From contig JAHDGK010000014.1 in the NCBI GenBank assembly GCA_020627685.1, positions 1-35,203 of the forward strand: a DNA stretch of 35,203 nt. The letters run 5' to 3'. The position numbers and the translations under genes are program-made. Below, piece after piece: positions 1 through 8,662 of the stretch. This DNA is from Granulosicoccus sp. GTDB taxonomy: Bacteria; Pseudomonadota; Gammaproteobacteria; Granulosicoccales; Granulosicoccaceae. The notes beneath the pieces were generated by a model, which worked only from the letters and a program-made list of their open reading frames with translations, searched no databases and was not told where the DNA came from. Within the stretch, counting starts at the first letter, position 1; each line of letters opens with the position of its first letter.

Positions 1-296
1 AGCACAACGGTGTTGTCTATCTGAGTGGACAGGTAGGCGACGGCGAGAGCATCACCGAGCAAACCATCGATTGCTTATCAAGGGTTGATGCGTTGCTTAA
101 AGAAGCCGGGTCTTCTCGCGAGCAGATTCTTCAGGCAACTATCTGGTTGGCAGATATCGGTGACTTCGCTGCGTTGAACGAAGTGTGGAATGCCTGGGTG
201 CCTACCGGGCATGCACCGGCGCGTGCGTGCGGCGAAGCTAAGTTGGCCAGACCCATTTTGAAAGTTGAAGTTATTGTGACAGCAGCCTACGACTAA
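1..296 (+). CDS. RidA family (YjgF/YER057c/UK114) protein, 5' end cut off
   Basis: The reading frame is open from base 3 of the window to a TAA at 294-296, so the start lies to the left and about 97 C-terminal residues are visible. RidA proteins hydrolyse reactive enamine/imine intermediates released by PLP enzymes to keto acids and ammonia in the cytosol. Some family members take part in catabolic pathways instead. The visible part has the family pattern: VYLSGQVG near the start, a central helix ([19 protein letters not shown]), the segment [18 protein letters not shown] carrying the Arg usually involved in binding the keto-acid carboxylate, and a C-terminal strand [11 protein letters not shown]. 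It converges on the aldehyde dehydrogenase gene with a 34-bp gap. Several PLP enzymes nearby fit a RidA partner. Whether this copy is a true deaminase or a divergent Rid subfamily cannot be told without the N-terminus. Confidence 0.88.
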   Translation, partial: HNGVVYLSGQVGDGESITEQTIDCLSRVDALLKEAGSSREQILQATIWLADIGDFAALNEVWNAWVPTGHAPARACGEAKLARPILKVEVIVTAAYD

Positions 297-330
297 CCGT
301 TTCTCGACAGTTTTCATTGGTCCTGATTGC

Positions 331-1818
331 TTAGAGTTTTATCCAGGCAGTCTTTAAGTCCATATATTTGTCTAAGGCGTGTAGAGATTTATCGTGCCCG
401 TTGCCTGATTGTTTTACACCACCCATAGGAACAGTAAGGTCTGCGCCTCCATACGTATTTACATGGACAACACCGGTTTTCATTGCGCGTGTGAAACGAT
501 GTGCGCGGCTAAGGTCGCTCGTCCAGACACCACCTGCTAAGCCAAGCTCTGTACAATTCGCAAGCGCTACAGCTTCGTCTTCAGTATCAAATGCGGTAAC
601 GGCAAGTACAGGGCCAAACACTTCTTTTTGAGCCAATGTGTGGTTGGCTTCTACACCTGTAACAATGGTAGGTTCCATATAGTATCCACCGGTTTCTTTC
701 AATATTTGTTTTCCACCTTGGTACAGATTCCCGCCTTCTGCTTGCGCAGTTTCAACAAAATCCAAATTCATTTGCAGCTGACGCTCGTTATTGACCGCGC
801 CGGATTGCGTGTTTACGTCAAGCGGATCACCAATCTTCATGGCAGCTGCACACTTGGCAAGCTCCTCTGTAAATTCGTTGTGTATGGATCTCTCAACGAT
901 AAGCCGTGAGCCGGCAACACAGACTTGCCCTGAGTTTCGAAAAATACCGGCGGCGCTAACAGCAGCGGCTTGCTTTAAGTTTTTGGTGTCTGCGAAGACT
1001 ACGTTGGCTGATTTGCCACCAAGCTCTAGGTAGCACCGTTTCATATTGGATGCAGCAGAGGCCTGTAACAGTCTTCGGCCAGTCGCACCTGAGCCGGTAA
1101 ACACGAGTACATCAACGTCCATGGAGTGCGACAAGGTTTCACCAACAACGTTGCCTTCACCTGTCACGATGTTTAAGACACCTTCGGGTAGTCCCGCCTC
1201 GTGTGCTAATTCGCACATACGTATCAGTGATAACGATGCTGTTTCGGAAGGCTTTATGACCACAGAGTTTCCTGTTGCCAAGGCTGGCCCTAACTTCCAT
1301 GCACCAATCATTAATGGAAAATTCCATGGGATGATGGCTGCGACAACACCGATAGCCTCTTTATGAATCAATCCAAGTACGTCGGGAGAGGTGGGGGCAA
1401 TTTCTCCGTATATTTTATCAATGCTTTCTGCGTAAAACCGAAGTGTGGTAGCGGCTGAACCGCATTCAGCCTTGAACGCCATACCGATCTCAGTTCCATT
1501 GTCACGTACACCTAAAACAGCAAGTTCTAACGCCTCCGCCTCTATAAGGTCAGCCCACTTAAGCATGATCTTCTTACGAGCAGCGGCAGGCATATTGCGC
1601 CATCGACCATCATTAAACGCAGCCCTTGCACTGCTAATAGCGCGTTCAGTGTCTTCTTTGGTACCTGCAGCAACCTGGGTAAGTAGACGACCATCCAATG
1701 GAGACACGATATCCAAAGTTCCACCATCACTTGATGGCAAATGCTTCCCGTTGATAAGTAGGTTTTGAGTGGCGACCTTAGTGTGTCGCAGTGCATCGAT
1801 TTTTGTTTGATCTAACAA
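331..1818 (-). CDS. PuuC-like NAD(P)-dependent aldehyde dehydrogenase
   Basis: This 495-residue protein has normal length for the aldehyde dehydrogenase superfamily and oxidises an aldehyde to a carboxylate with NAD(P)+. Visible motifs are PWNFP with Asn166, the cofactor-site Lys189 in VIKPSE, TGSGATG at 241-247, the general base Glu265 in LELGGKSAN, the catalytic Cys300 in GQVCVAG, and a late EVFGPVL. It resembles E. coli PuuC (gamma-glutamyl-gamma-aminobutyraldehyde dehydrogenase) along its length, including the C-terminal SGNGHDKSLHALDKY region. That points to an omega-amino or amide-bearing aldehyde as substrate, which is inference. The start is TTG at 1818. An in-frame stop lies nine bases upstream (1825-1827), no ATG or GTG lies between, and an AGGT ribosome-binding site is well spaced. 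It follows the TRAP dctM gene on the same strand after 152 bp and may share its transcript. PuuA and PuuD are not seen nearby. Confidence 0.93.
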   Translation of the reverse strand: MLDQTKIDALRHTKVATQNLLINGKHLPSSDGGTLDIVSPLDGRLLTQVAAGTKEDTERAISSARAAFNDGRWRNMPAAARKKIMLKWADLIEAEALELAVLGVRDNGTEIGMAFKAECGSAATTLRFYAESIDKIYGEIAPTSPDVLGLIHKEAIGVVAAIIPWNFPLMIGAWKLGPALATGNSVVIKPSETASLSLIRMCELAHEAGLPEGVLNIVTGEGNVVGETLSHSMDVDVLVFTGSGATGRRLLQASAASNMKRCYLELGGKSANVVFADTKNLKQAAAVSAAGIFRNSGQVCVAGSRLIVERSIHNEFTEELAKCAAAMKIGDPLDVNTQSGAVNNERQLQMNLDFVETAQAEGGNLYQGGKQILKETGGYYMEPTIVTGVEANHTLAQKEVFGPVLAVTAFDTEDEAVALANCTELGLAGGVWTSDLSRAHRFTRAMKTGVVHVNTYGGADLTVPMGGVKQSGNGHDKSLHALDKYMDLKTAWIKL

Positions 1819-1970
1819 GCGATTTTACCTGTCGTTTAGGCGATTCAATGTTGACAACGTTGACGTGCCAGCAACGGGCATTTATGAAATGCAAGTTCCT
1901 ACACCAGTTCTAGAGAACCAAGAATTAAAATAGCGCGACATATCAAAAAGAGTTGATCGCAACCGCCAAC

Positions 1971-3260
1971 TTACATTAGCGACGGAAGCACCAACGCGAT
2001 TGAAGGTATCAAAGCCAGCAGCAGTAGTCTGAAAATATCCGCTATCCAGAATGGTGTGACCCCTTTGAAGATAGTTTTTACAGAGACATCTTTAAGGACG
2101 CCTTTAAGCACAAACACATTCAAACCAATAGGTGGCGTAATGAGGCTTATTTCAGTAGCTACAACTACCAGAATTCCAAACCAGATTAAGTCAAATCCCA
2201 AGGCTTCTACAACGGGTGCAAATATAGGTACTGTCAGGAGAATCATGGATAAAGATTCGAACACGCAGCCCAGTACCAAGTAGATAGCCAGGATGATGAA
2301 AATGACGCCCAGGGGCGAAACATCGAAGCTATTGACGATTTGAATAAGGCCGTCGGGTAAACCTGCGCGGTTAACGAAGTTTGAAAAAATCATAGCGCCA
2401 AAGAGCACCAGAAAGAGCTTCGCAGTTGTAAGCGTGGTTTCTCGAGAGACATCAAATAGGACTTTCCAACTCAAAGCACCGCGAGCCCAGGCTATTAAAA
2501 TGGCTCCAGCCGCACCCATACCGGCCGCTTCTGTAGGAGTAAAAGCACCGATGTAGATACCGCCGATAACGAAAATAAAGAGCCCGAGTGTGGTCCATAC
2601 ATCGCGCAGTGCGATTAAGCGCTCTTTCCAGGTGCTCCGTTCACCAGCGGGTCCTGCATCAGGATTTCGACTGACGACATACTTAACTGCAAAAAGGTAA
2701 AACATCACGCCGATAATGCCCGGGATGACACCCGCGATAAACAATTTGCCAACCGATGCGTTTGTAATGAGGCCATAGATAACCAAGATGACGCTTGGCG
2801 GAATGAGGATGCCCAGAGTTCCGCCTGCTGCAATAGAGGCTGTAGCGAGTGAATCGCTGTATTTGTAGCGCCGCATTTCAGGCATGGATACCTTTGACAT
2901 CGTAGCGGCTGTCGCCAGTGAGGATCCGCAAATGGCTGAGAACATGCCGCATGCACAGACAGTGGACATGGCAAGTCCACCTTTTTTATGGCCCAGAAAA
3001 ACAAAGGCAGCGCGGTACAATTCTTTTGCCATGCCGCCACGTTCAACCATCAGTCCCATCATGATGAAAAGTGGGACTACCGACAGGCCATAGCTTTGCC
3101 CTGAGTCTATGACCAGTCGTGCAGCACTGGACATGGCTGCTTTAAAGTTAGCCAGTTCTGCGAAGCCGACAACGCCGACCAGCCCTAGTGCCACGCCCAA
3201 CGGCATGCGCAAGAACGCAAGGACAAGAACCGCTGCAAATCCAATGAGTGCTGCCGTCAT
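1971..3260 (-). CDS. dctM: TRAP transporter large permease subunit (DctM family)
   Basis: A 429-residue, almost entirely hydrophobic protein with the spacing of a DctM-type large TRAP subunit. Features are an N-terminal pair of membrane helices, the segment GGTLGILIPPSVILVIYG typical of the family, a cytoplasmic basic stretch (RNPDAGPAGERSTWKERL), GGIYIGAFTPTEAAGMGA, and a C-terminal EISLITPPIGLNVFVLKG motif. In this family the large subunit forms the Na+-coupled elevator transport domain in the inner membrane and takes substrate from the periplasmic DctP protein. Its start overlaps the end of the dctQ gene by 4 bp, which shows translational coupling. It completes a dctP-dctQ-dctM operon read on the minus strand. 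The substrate cannot be named. The neighbouring catabolic genes suggest an organic anion or zwitterion used by this island. Confidence 0.95.
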   Translation of the reverse strand: MTAALIGFAAVLVLAFLRMPLGVALGLVGVVGFAELANFKAAMSSAARLVIDSGQSYGLSVVPLFIMMGLMVERGGMAKELYRAAFVFLGHKKGGLAMSTVCACGMFSAICGSSLATAATMSKVSMPEMRRYKYSDSLATASIAAGGTLGILIPPSVILVIYGLITNASVGKLFIAGVIPGIIGVMFYLFAVKYVVSRNPDAGPAGERSTWKERLIALRDVWTTLGLFIFVIGGIYIGAFTPTEAAGMGAAGAILIAWARGALSWKVLFDVSRETTLTTAKLFLVLFGAMIFSNFVNRAGLPDGLIQIVNSFDVSPLGVIFIILAIYLVLGCVFESLSMILLTVPIFAPVVEALGFDLIWFGILVVVATEISLITPPIGLNVFVLKGVLKDVSVKTIFKGVTPFWIADIFRLLLLALIPSIALVLPSLM

Positions 3261-3784
3261 TCTTGGTCGCTTCCTTCTAAGCCTTGGGTGGAGCCGGGTC
3301 GGGACAGGGTAATAACGAATCGCAGCAGAGACATAAATGCGGCGACAAAGATCGAAAGCGTGATAAATCCTACAACGATGTAGCGGGGGATGGATAAGTA
3401 CTCAGTGACATCCCCATCTTCCAAGGCGCGTATCGCATAGTCATACACCCGGTCGCCGAGCTTTATGGCAATGAAGAAGGAAATAGCCAGAAGTATGAGA
3501 CCGATAAACCAGCCCACATAGCCTTTTCTGAAGAAGCCGATAAGGTCAACGATGACGTGGTCATTGCGAAAGAACATCAACGGAAAGGAGAAGAAAATAA
3601 TCCCCGCCATACAAATACGCACCAGCTCAACGGCGCCTGTGACCGGCATCGTTAAAAAGTATCTGCCAATGACATCGGCACAGGTGAGAACAATAAGCCC
3701 GAGTAGAATACAGGCGGCGATATTGGCAGCAAAAAGGCCGGCAGAATCTGCCAGCCTTTCTGTTTTATCCAAGAAACGTTTCAT
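3257..3784 (-). CDS. dctQ: TRAP transporter small permease subunit (DctQ family)
   Basis: This 175-residue protein has four predicted membrane segments, at roughly residues 17-37, 50-70, 90-112 and 132-155, the normal topology of DctQ small subunits. After the second segment comes the family-like stretch FPLMFFRNDHVIVDL. In TRAP systems DctQ scaffolds DctM in the inner membrane and helps receive the periplasmic binding protein. The gene starts with ATG, has AAGGA upstream at normal distance, follows dctP by 21 bp and overlaps dctM by 4 bp, so all three are one transcription unit. DctQ proteins diverge fast, so the assignment rests on topology and position more than on strict motifs. Confidence 0.92.
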   Translation of the reverse strand: MKRFLDKTERLADSAGLFAANIAACILLGLIVLTCADVIGRYFLTMPVTGAVELVRICMAGIIFFSFPLMFFRNDHVIVDLIGFFRKGYVGWFIGLILLAISFFIAIKLGDRVYDYAIRALEDGDVTEYLSIPRYIVVGFITLSIFVAAFMSLLRFVITLSRPGSTQGLEGSDQE

Positions 3785-3805
3785 TGAGAAACTGAGTCCT
3801 TGTGA

Positions 3806-4810
3806 TTACTGTTGCGCGCGAAGATACTCAAGCGCTGCTTTGGCATCGATACCACGCTCAGCAACACCTTCAAGAACTGATGCTTCTATGCCGCTGGTAA
3901 TTTCAGTGAAGTAGGCACGCTCTTCATCGCTCGCATCAACGATTTCAAGACCGAAGTCAGCAGTGGCTCTTTCAATTCCGAATGCATCTGCTTCGTCCCA
4001 GAATTTACCGATTTGTCCAGCAAGGCCAACGCCGCTAGTTTTATCAACGCATGCTTTGTGCTCGTCAGATAAATCATTGTAGGTATCGCTGTTCAAGATG
4101 ATGGCAAAAGAGGTGGTGTACATGCCATCAGGGTTTCGATAAGAATGTTTAATCAGCTCTGCGACCTTAAACGAGTACAAAGTTTCAGCTGGAAAGAAAA
4201 CACCGTCAGCAACGCCAGATGCGATCGTCTCATAAACGGCAGGAGCCGGAACGTTTACACCGGCAACACCCAGTGCTTCGCCAACAGCGTTAGCAACACC
4301 ACCGCCCACTCGCAGTTTCATGCCTTTAACATCTTTATAAGAGGTGATCTTATCAACGGTGTTGAGGAGTCCGGGGCCGTGTACAAAATTGGCGAGAACC
4401 TCAACGCCTTTGGCTTCCTTTGCAGCAGCCAGGTATTTTTCGTGCGTGCGTTGGAAGGCAATAGACATTGACTCAGCGTTACCGCTGTTGCCGGGAAGTT
4501 CAGCAAGCTTCGTTGCCGCAAATTTGCCGGGCGTGTAACCGTGAACAATCCAGCCGATGTCGGCGACACCGTCACGAATAGTGTCGTATTGAGCCGGTGG
4601 TGGCGCAAGACCATTTTCAACTTTTAAGCTCAGTGAGCCACCTGAACACGCTTGGTATTGTTCGTTCATCCAAGGGAAAACAGCCGTTGCCATGGCGTGT
4701 TTTGGACCTGCCCAATGAGAGACGGTCAACACTTTGTCTGCAGCAAAGCTTGTGTTAGCTAGGGTCATAGTGACCGCTGCCATGGTGAGTGTCTTAGCAA
4801 TTTTATGCAT
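3806..4810 (-). CDS. dctP: TRAP transporter periplasmic substrate-binding protein (DctP family)
   Basis: A 334-residue secreted binding protein. Residues 1-23 form a Sec signal peptide with a basic start, a hydrophobic core and a likely cut after SFA. The mature part follows the DctP fold: VLTVSHWAGPKH at the start, then KGMKLRV, in which Arg167 is the conserved residue that normally salt-bridges a substrate carboxylate, and the later GVADGVFFPAETLYSFK segment. It differs clearly from the second DctP at 31845. It is closer to the branch whose members start with SHW and carry a proline-rich ENGLAPPPAQYD stretch, so the two transporters probably take different substrates. It heads the dctP-dctQ-dctM operon. 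Its start is about 86 bp beyond the 3' end of the ACT-domain gene on the same strand, so that gene may belong to the unit. Confidence 0.93.
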   Translation of the reverse strand: MHKIAKTLTMAAVTMTLANTSFAADKVLTVSHWAGPKHAMATAVFPWMNEQYQACSGGSLSLKVENGLAPPPAQYDTIRDGVADIGWIVHGYTPGKFAATKLAELPGNSGNAESMSIAFQRTHEKYLAAAKEAKGVEVLANFVHGPGLLNTVDKITSYKDVKGMKLRVGGGVANAVGEALGVAGVNVPAPAVYETIASGVADGVFFPAETLYSFKVAELIKHSYRNPDGMYTTSFAIILNSDTYNDLSDEHKACVDKTSGVGLAGQIGKFWDEADAFGIERATADFGLEIVDASDEERAYFTEITSGIEASVLEGVAERGIDAKAALEYLRAQQ

Positions 4811-4896
4811 TGTAATTCTCTGAATCTCCGAGTGTGGCCAGAGTATCGCTGCTATATTGATGTGTCGTCAATAATCAATTCCACAAATGGCGTGGC

Positions 4897-5331
4897 CTAC
4901 TCACTGCTTATTCGGTGTAACTCACGCATTGCGATGGCGGCTTTGTCCACCGGTACAAAAAGATGGTCATGGAAAAAACCGGACACCGGGTTTACGCCCA
5001 TATCCAATGCCGCGAGGGCGGTTGTAATGCGCGCAAGAAAACCGACGGCATCTAGCGATGAATGAATGTTTAGCGTGATCATGCGACAGGGAAACTCAAA
5101 TTCGACACCGCATTCCACTGCTTTGGCATGGTTGAGAATCAGCGTTATGCCCTCGGATTCCCTGAACTGCATGATTGGATTGAGTGCCAACAATTTGTCC
5201 TGATCATTGCTGAAGCTTGCATTGGCAGTGTCAGAGAACGTCGAAAAAACGAACTCATCTGGGTGAAGTGTGGGCTCCATCGACCGAATGAGATGGTCGA
5301 GATTGGTTTCACCGATGGCAGTCGGACTCAT
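4897..5331 (-). CDS. Small ACT-domain protein (COG3602-like)
   Basis: A 144-residue protein resembling the uncharacterised COG3602 family. The N-terminal part, SMEPTLHPDEFVFSTF, is the usual family opening. The C-terminal half, from about residue 80 (CRMITLNIHSSLDAVGFLARITTAL), has an ACT-like beta-alpha-beta pattern, ending with GVNPVSGFFHDHLFVPVDKAAIAM. ACT domains bind small ligands, often amino acids, and commonly control enzymes or regulators, but no function is established for this family. The gene lies between the divergent control region and dctP on the minus strand. It is therefore the first gene of the left-hand unit and may be co-transcribed with the transporter. A role in sensing the imported compound or a derived amino acid is speculation from position. 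Confidence 0.82.
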   Translation of the reverse strand: MSPTAIGETNLDHLIRSMEPTLHPDEFVFSTFSDTANASFSNDQDKLLALNPIMQFRESEGITLILNHAKAVECGVEFEFPCRMITLNIHSSLDAVGFLARITTALAALDMGVNPVSGFFHDHLFVPVDKAAIAMRELHRISSE

Positions 5332-5436
5332 AGCATTTGCGTGATGGTTAAGAATGCTCGCTCATCATAATGATGTCGGCCTAAGAGCGTTAGCTGTCAG
5401 CGCTCGATTTGCTTAGGAAAAATCACCTATTTTTTG

Positions 5437-5455
5437 TGTTTCATATAATGAAACA
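5437..5455. promoter_or_regulatory. Palindromic operator candidate between the ACT/TRAP unit and the IclR gene
   Basis: The sequence is TGTTTCAT, a 3-base spacer ATA, then ATGAAACA, a perfect inverted repeat with 8-bp arms. A TATAAT, the form of a -10 box, lies at its centre (5444-5449), but I see no good -35 element at 16-18 bp. It lies in the 217-bp gap between the divergently oriented ACT-domain gene and the IclR-family gene. IclR-family regulators bind short palindromes, and the TTTCA/TGAAA half-sites recall those of KdgR in that family, although here the arms are arranged the other way round. The best reading is the operator of the adjacent regulator, controlling both directions. No binding evidence exists. 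Confidence 0.55.
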
Positions 5456-5548
5456 TGATTGCAAAAAATGATTGATTTCGTGTATCAGCTCTGGCACCGT
5501 ATTGAGGCAGCGCGACAACCACGAAACATATAAGCGGCGTCATCTCAC

Positions 5549-6331
5549 GTGTCCACAGTTACTAAGGCAGTTGATTTACTGAATTTCTTTTCAGCTGAAA
5601 GAGCCGAAATACGGCTGGCTGATTTCCAGCGACTGACGGGTCGTGATAAGACCACAACCTATCGACATTTGTCTGCCTTGGAGTCCACCGGGCTTTTAGA
5701 GCAGGATGCCACCACACGCGCCTATCGAATTGGACCGGCTGTTTTAAGGTTCTCTCATATTAGAGAGGTCACTGTTCCGCGACGAGCCGGTGTACGCATG
5801 GTTCTACCCGGCTTGGCAGAAGTGACGGGTGAGACAGCACATGCATCCATACTACAGGGCAACACACTGGTGACGCTGGCAGATCATGCGTCCGCGCGGC
5901 ATAGCGCCAGAGTCGTTTTAGACAATGCGGTACTCCCGTTTCACGCCACTGCATCAGGCATGGCCGTTCTTGCCTTTGCAGACGATAAGTTAAAGCAGCA
6001 CGCTTTCGAACAGGCCGAGGCCTTTACCGACCAGACCGTTGTAGATCCTACTCAACTGGAAGCTTTGCTGCATCGAGTCCGCACAACGGGTTTCAGTGAG
6101 GTTGAAAGTAGTTTTGAAAAAGGTGTTCTCGGTATTGCGGTTCCCTTGTTCGATTCATCTCTTAAAGTGGCTGGATCTGTTGCGGTTGCCTCTGTCGCTT
6201 CGCGCGTCGATGACGCCTTGGTGAAACTTATCAAGCGAGAGCTGGTGACAGCAGCGAGAAGCATCTCGACAAGTTGGGGTGGAACGATACCGACTCAACT
6301 TGAATCAGTTTGGTCATCGCACTCGTTTTAG
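5549..6331 (+). CDS. IclR-family transcriptional regulator
   Basis: A 260-residue DNA-binding regulator of normal IclR length. Residues 1-65 form the winged helix-turn-helix (KAVDLLNFFS at the start, recognition-helix region TGRDKTTTYRHLSALESTGLL). Residues from about 75 form the C-terminal effector-binding domain, with the family segment AVLPFHATASGMAVLAF and the late region GVLGIAVPLFDSSLKVAGSVAVA. IclR proteins sense a pathway metabolite and repress or activate neighbouring catabolic genes. The start is GTG at 5549. An in-frame TAA at 5531 rules out an earlier start, although the ribosome-binding site is weak. A palindrome at 5437-5455 upstream is its likely target. The aminotransferase gene follows after 22 bp, so the regulator probably leads the catabolic operon and controls its own transcription. 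Confidence 0.93.
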   Translation: MSTVTKAVDLLNFFSAERAEIRLADFQRLTGRDKTTTYRHLSALESTGLLEQDATTRAYRIGPAVLRFSHIREVTVPRRAGVRMVLPGLAEVTGETAHASILQGNTLVTLADHASARHSARVVLDNAVLPFHATASGMAVLAFADDKLKQHAFEQAEAFTDQTVVDPTQLEALLHRVRTTGFSEVESSFEKGVLGIAVPLFDSSLKVAGSVAVASVASRVDDALVKLIKRELVTAARSISTSWGGTIPTQLESVWSSHSF

Positions 6332-6353
6332 TTTTATAAGGGATATTCAATCG

Positions 6354-7727
6354 GTGAGTACAGCGAGCTTAAAGACGTCAAATTTTCTTAAAGAAAATAA
6401 TGCCCAGCATATGTGGCATCCAATGGCGCACCCGGCGGATAGCCAAAACAATCCGCCTAAAATTATCACCGGTGCACACGGTGTGCGCATACGGGATGTT
6501 GATGGTAACGATCTCATAGATGCCGTTGGCGGTCTTTGGAACGTTAATCTGGGTTTCTCTTGCGACCCTGTAAAAAAAGCTATTGCGCAGCAGCTCGAAG
6601 AACTACCGTATTACTCAACGTTTCGCGGGACCAGTAATGATGCGGTCATAGAGTTGTCTTATGAGTTAGCCGATTTTTTTGAACCTGATGGCCTTCGTAG
6701 GGCATTTTTCACCTCAGGCGGATCAGATAGCATTGAGACGGCGTTACGGTTGGCCCGGCAATATCACAAAGTTCGTGGGGAATCCTCACGCACCAAATTC
6801 TTAAGTTTAAAGAAGGGTTACCACGGTACCCATATGGGTGGCGCCAGCGTCAATGGTAACGCCAATTTCAGAGTGGCTTATGAGCCTTTGTTACCGGGTT
6901 GTTTTCATGTCCCATCACCCTACGGATATCGCAATCAATTCAACGAGAGTGACCCGCAGAAATTATCAGAACTATGTATAGCTGCGCTGGAAGAGGAAAT
7001 AGCGTTTCAGGGTGCGAATACCATTGCAGCATTTATCATGGAACCCATCCTCGGGGCCGGTGGCATCATCGTGCCGCATGAAAGCTATGTGCCCAGAGTG
7101 CGACAAATATGCGAACAGAACGGCATCCTGTTTATAGCCGATGAAGTCATCACAGCGTTTGGTCGCACAGGTGCCTGGAGCGGGTCACGATTATGGGGAA
7201 TACAGCCCGACATGATGTGTACTGCCAAAGCGATAACCAACGGTTATTTTCCGTTTGGCGCAGTCATGCTCTCGGACAAAGTTGTCGATGTTTTTGAACA
7301 AGACACGAGCGGTGCCGCTGCTATCGGCCACGGCTATACCTACTCAGGACACCCAGTAGGCGCAGCTGCGGCAATCGCGTGCCTTGCCGAAACCAAGCGA
7401 CTCAATGTGATTGAAAATGCTGCTGCCCGTGGCACTCAATTATTTGATGGATTGAATAAATTGAAAGACAAGCATGACGTTGTTGGCGACGTGCGCGGAG
7501 GGCGAGGCTTGATGGCGGCAATAGAGCTGGTTGCCGACCGAGAAACAAAAGCGACTATCGATAAAAGTACGCCGCTTCGTATCCAAGAGGCTACGTATGC
7601 CGAGGGCGTGATGGTTCGGGTTTCCGGCCCCAATATGATTATCTCACCACCATTGATTGTCACTGAGCAAGATGTCAGCGACATCCTCGCGGCCATTGAT
7701 ACCGGTTTAAGTGCTGCGCATGGCTAG
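6354..7727 (+). CDS. Class III PLP-dependent aminotransferase (omega-amino acid/pyruvate type)
   Basis: A 457-residue class III (fold type I) aminotransferase. It has HMWHPMAHP near the N-terminus, GNDLIDAVGGLWNVNLG, SGGSDSIETALRLAR around the cofactor phosphate site, the pyridine-nitrogen-binding Asp263 in IADEVITAFGRTG, and the Schiff-base Lys292 in TAKAITNGYFP. Such enzymes move an amino group from an omega-amino acid, diamine or amine to pyruvate or 2-oxoglutarate. The start was set at GTG 6354, because AAGGGA lies 10 bp upstream and the protein then begins MSTASLKTSNF as expected. An ATG 75 bp upstream would overlap the regulator gene and add a tail without family resemblance. Together with the PuuB-like and PuuC-like enzymes in the window it suggests stepwise breakdown of an amine. 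The exact substrate is unknown. Confidence 0.92.
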   Translation: MSTASLKTSNFLKENNAQHMWHPMAHPADSQNNPPKIITGAHGVRIRDVDGNDLIDAVGGLWNVNLGFSCDPVKKAIAQQLEELPYYSTFRGTSNDAVIELSYELADFFEPDGLRRAFFTSGGSDSIETALRLARQYHKVRGESSRTKFLSLKKGYHGTHMGGASVNGNANFRVAYEPLLPGCFHVPSPYGYRNQFNESDPQKLSELCIAALEEEIAFQGANTIAAFIMEPILGAGGIIVPHESYVPRVRQICEQNGILFIADEVITAFGRTGAWSGSRLWGIQPDMMCTAKAITNGYFPFGAVMLSDKVVDVFEQDTSGAAAIGHGYTYSGHPVGAAAAIACLAETKRLNVIENAAARGTQLFDGLNKLKDKHDVVGDVRGGRGLMAAIELVADRETKATIDKSTPLRIQEATYAEGVMVRVSGPNMIISPPLIVTEQDVSDILAAIDTGLSAAHG

Positions 7728-8583
7728 TCAAAACGATTATGTGTGCTTATTAGGTACGAAAGGCGGCCCGGCAATTAGAACCGGGTCGACAAACCCCACG
7801 TCCAATTTGCTGTGCATCGCCAATCAGCAGATCGTCGTGGATTGTGGTTTGGGAGTGACTCGCGGATTAGTCGATCAAGGCATGCAGTTGCGTAACTTGT
7901 CTACCATTTTCATTACGCACTTACACTCGGACCACTACCTCGAATTGGGGCCTATGCTGCATACCGCTTGGACGGCAGGCTTAAAAACTCCGGTTGTTGT
8001 TTACGGTCCAGACGGGCTTGCTCGCTATTGGGATAAATTTATCGATTCAATGAGTGACGATATCCAGTTGCGTATTGAAGATGAAGGTCGCCCGGATTTG
8101 CATTCGCTGGTAAGTTTTATCTCGCTCGACGATGGTGAGGTGTTGACCACTGATACCTTGCAGGTCACGGCATTAAGAAATATTCATCCGCCATTGGTCG
8201 ATACATTTGCGCTGTCTTTTAAATCCGCTAAAACGCACGTTGTGTTCTCGGGAGACACGGCGCCTTTGCCCGCCTTGGAAGCGTTCTCGGCAGGAGCAGA
8301 ATTGCTGATTCACGAGGCTATGCTCGAAGAAGCACTTCCTGCCTTGTTCGCACGCATTGGAAATTCCGATGATCGCTTAAAAAAGCATTGGTTGCGCTCA
8401 CATACGTTCGCACACGATGCCGGTCGTATAGCTACCGCAGCCTCTGTCGGGGCATTAGCATTGAATCATCTCATTCCATCAGATGATCCGGATTACACAG
8501 AAGATCACTGGCATGCCGCGCTGGAGTCAACCTACACAGGCAAGCTATATGTTGGACAGGACGGGTTGAAGATTAATTTGTAG
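7720..8583 (+). CDS. Metallo-beta-lactamase-fold hydrolase (AtsA-/RNase Z-like branch)
   Basis: A 287-residue single-domain MBL-fold protein. It opens with LLGTKGGPAIRTGSTNPTSN, has the metal motif THLHSDH (His67, His69, Asp71, His72), a later VVFSGDTAP with the bridging Asp, IHEAM, the helix SHTFAHDAGRIA, and a final NHLIPS His. The opening GTKGGP and overall order resemble the branch that includes the Zn-dependent arylsulfatase AtsA and RNase Z-like hydrolases. Members cleave sulfate or phosphate esters, lactones or cyclic amides, so the reaction here is open. There is no signal peptide, so it is cytosolic. The start was set at ATG 7720, overlapping the aminotransferase stop by 8 bp. A GTG three codons upstream is also possible. 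The overlap shows that it belongs to the operon. Confidence 0.88.
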   Translation: MASQNDYVCLLGTKGGPAIRTGSTNPTSNLLCIANQQIVVDCGLGVTRGLVDQGMQLRNLSTIFITHLHSDHYLELGPMLHTAWTAGLKTPVVVYGPDGLARYWDKFIDSMSDDIQLRIEDEGRPDLHSLVSFISLDDGEVLTTDTLQVTALRNIHPPLVDTFALSFKSAKTHVVFSGDTAPLPALEAFSAGAELLIHEAMLEEALPALFARIGNSDDRLKKHWLRSHTFAHDAGRIATAASVGALALNHLIPSDDPDYTEDHWHAALESTYTGKLYVGQDGLKINL

Positions 8584-8662
8584 TCATTGCAAAGTATTCA
8601 GGTTTACTAAATCAAATTTTATAAGTGCGAATAGAATTGTCGCTACATCTGGAGAGGAAAGT

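Noticed and set aside
6279-6353. Longer aminotransferase beginning at ATG 6279
   Set aside because: It would overlap the IclR gene by 53 bp and add 25 residues unlike the family. GTG 6354 has AAGGGA upstream and gives the usual N-terminus.
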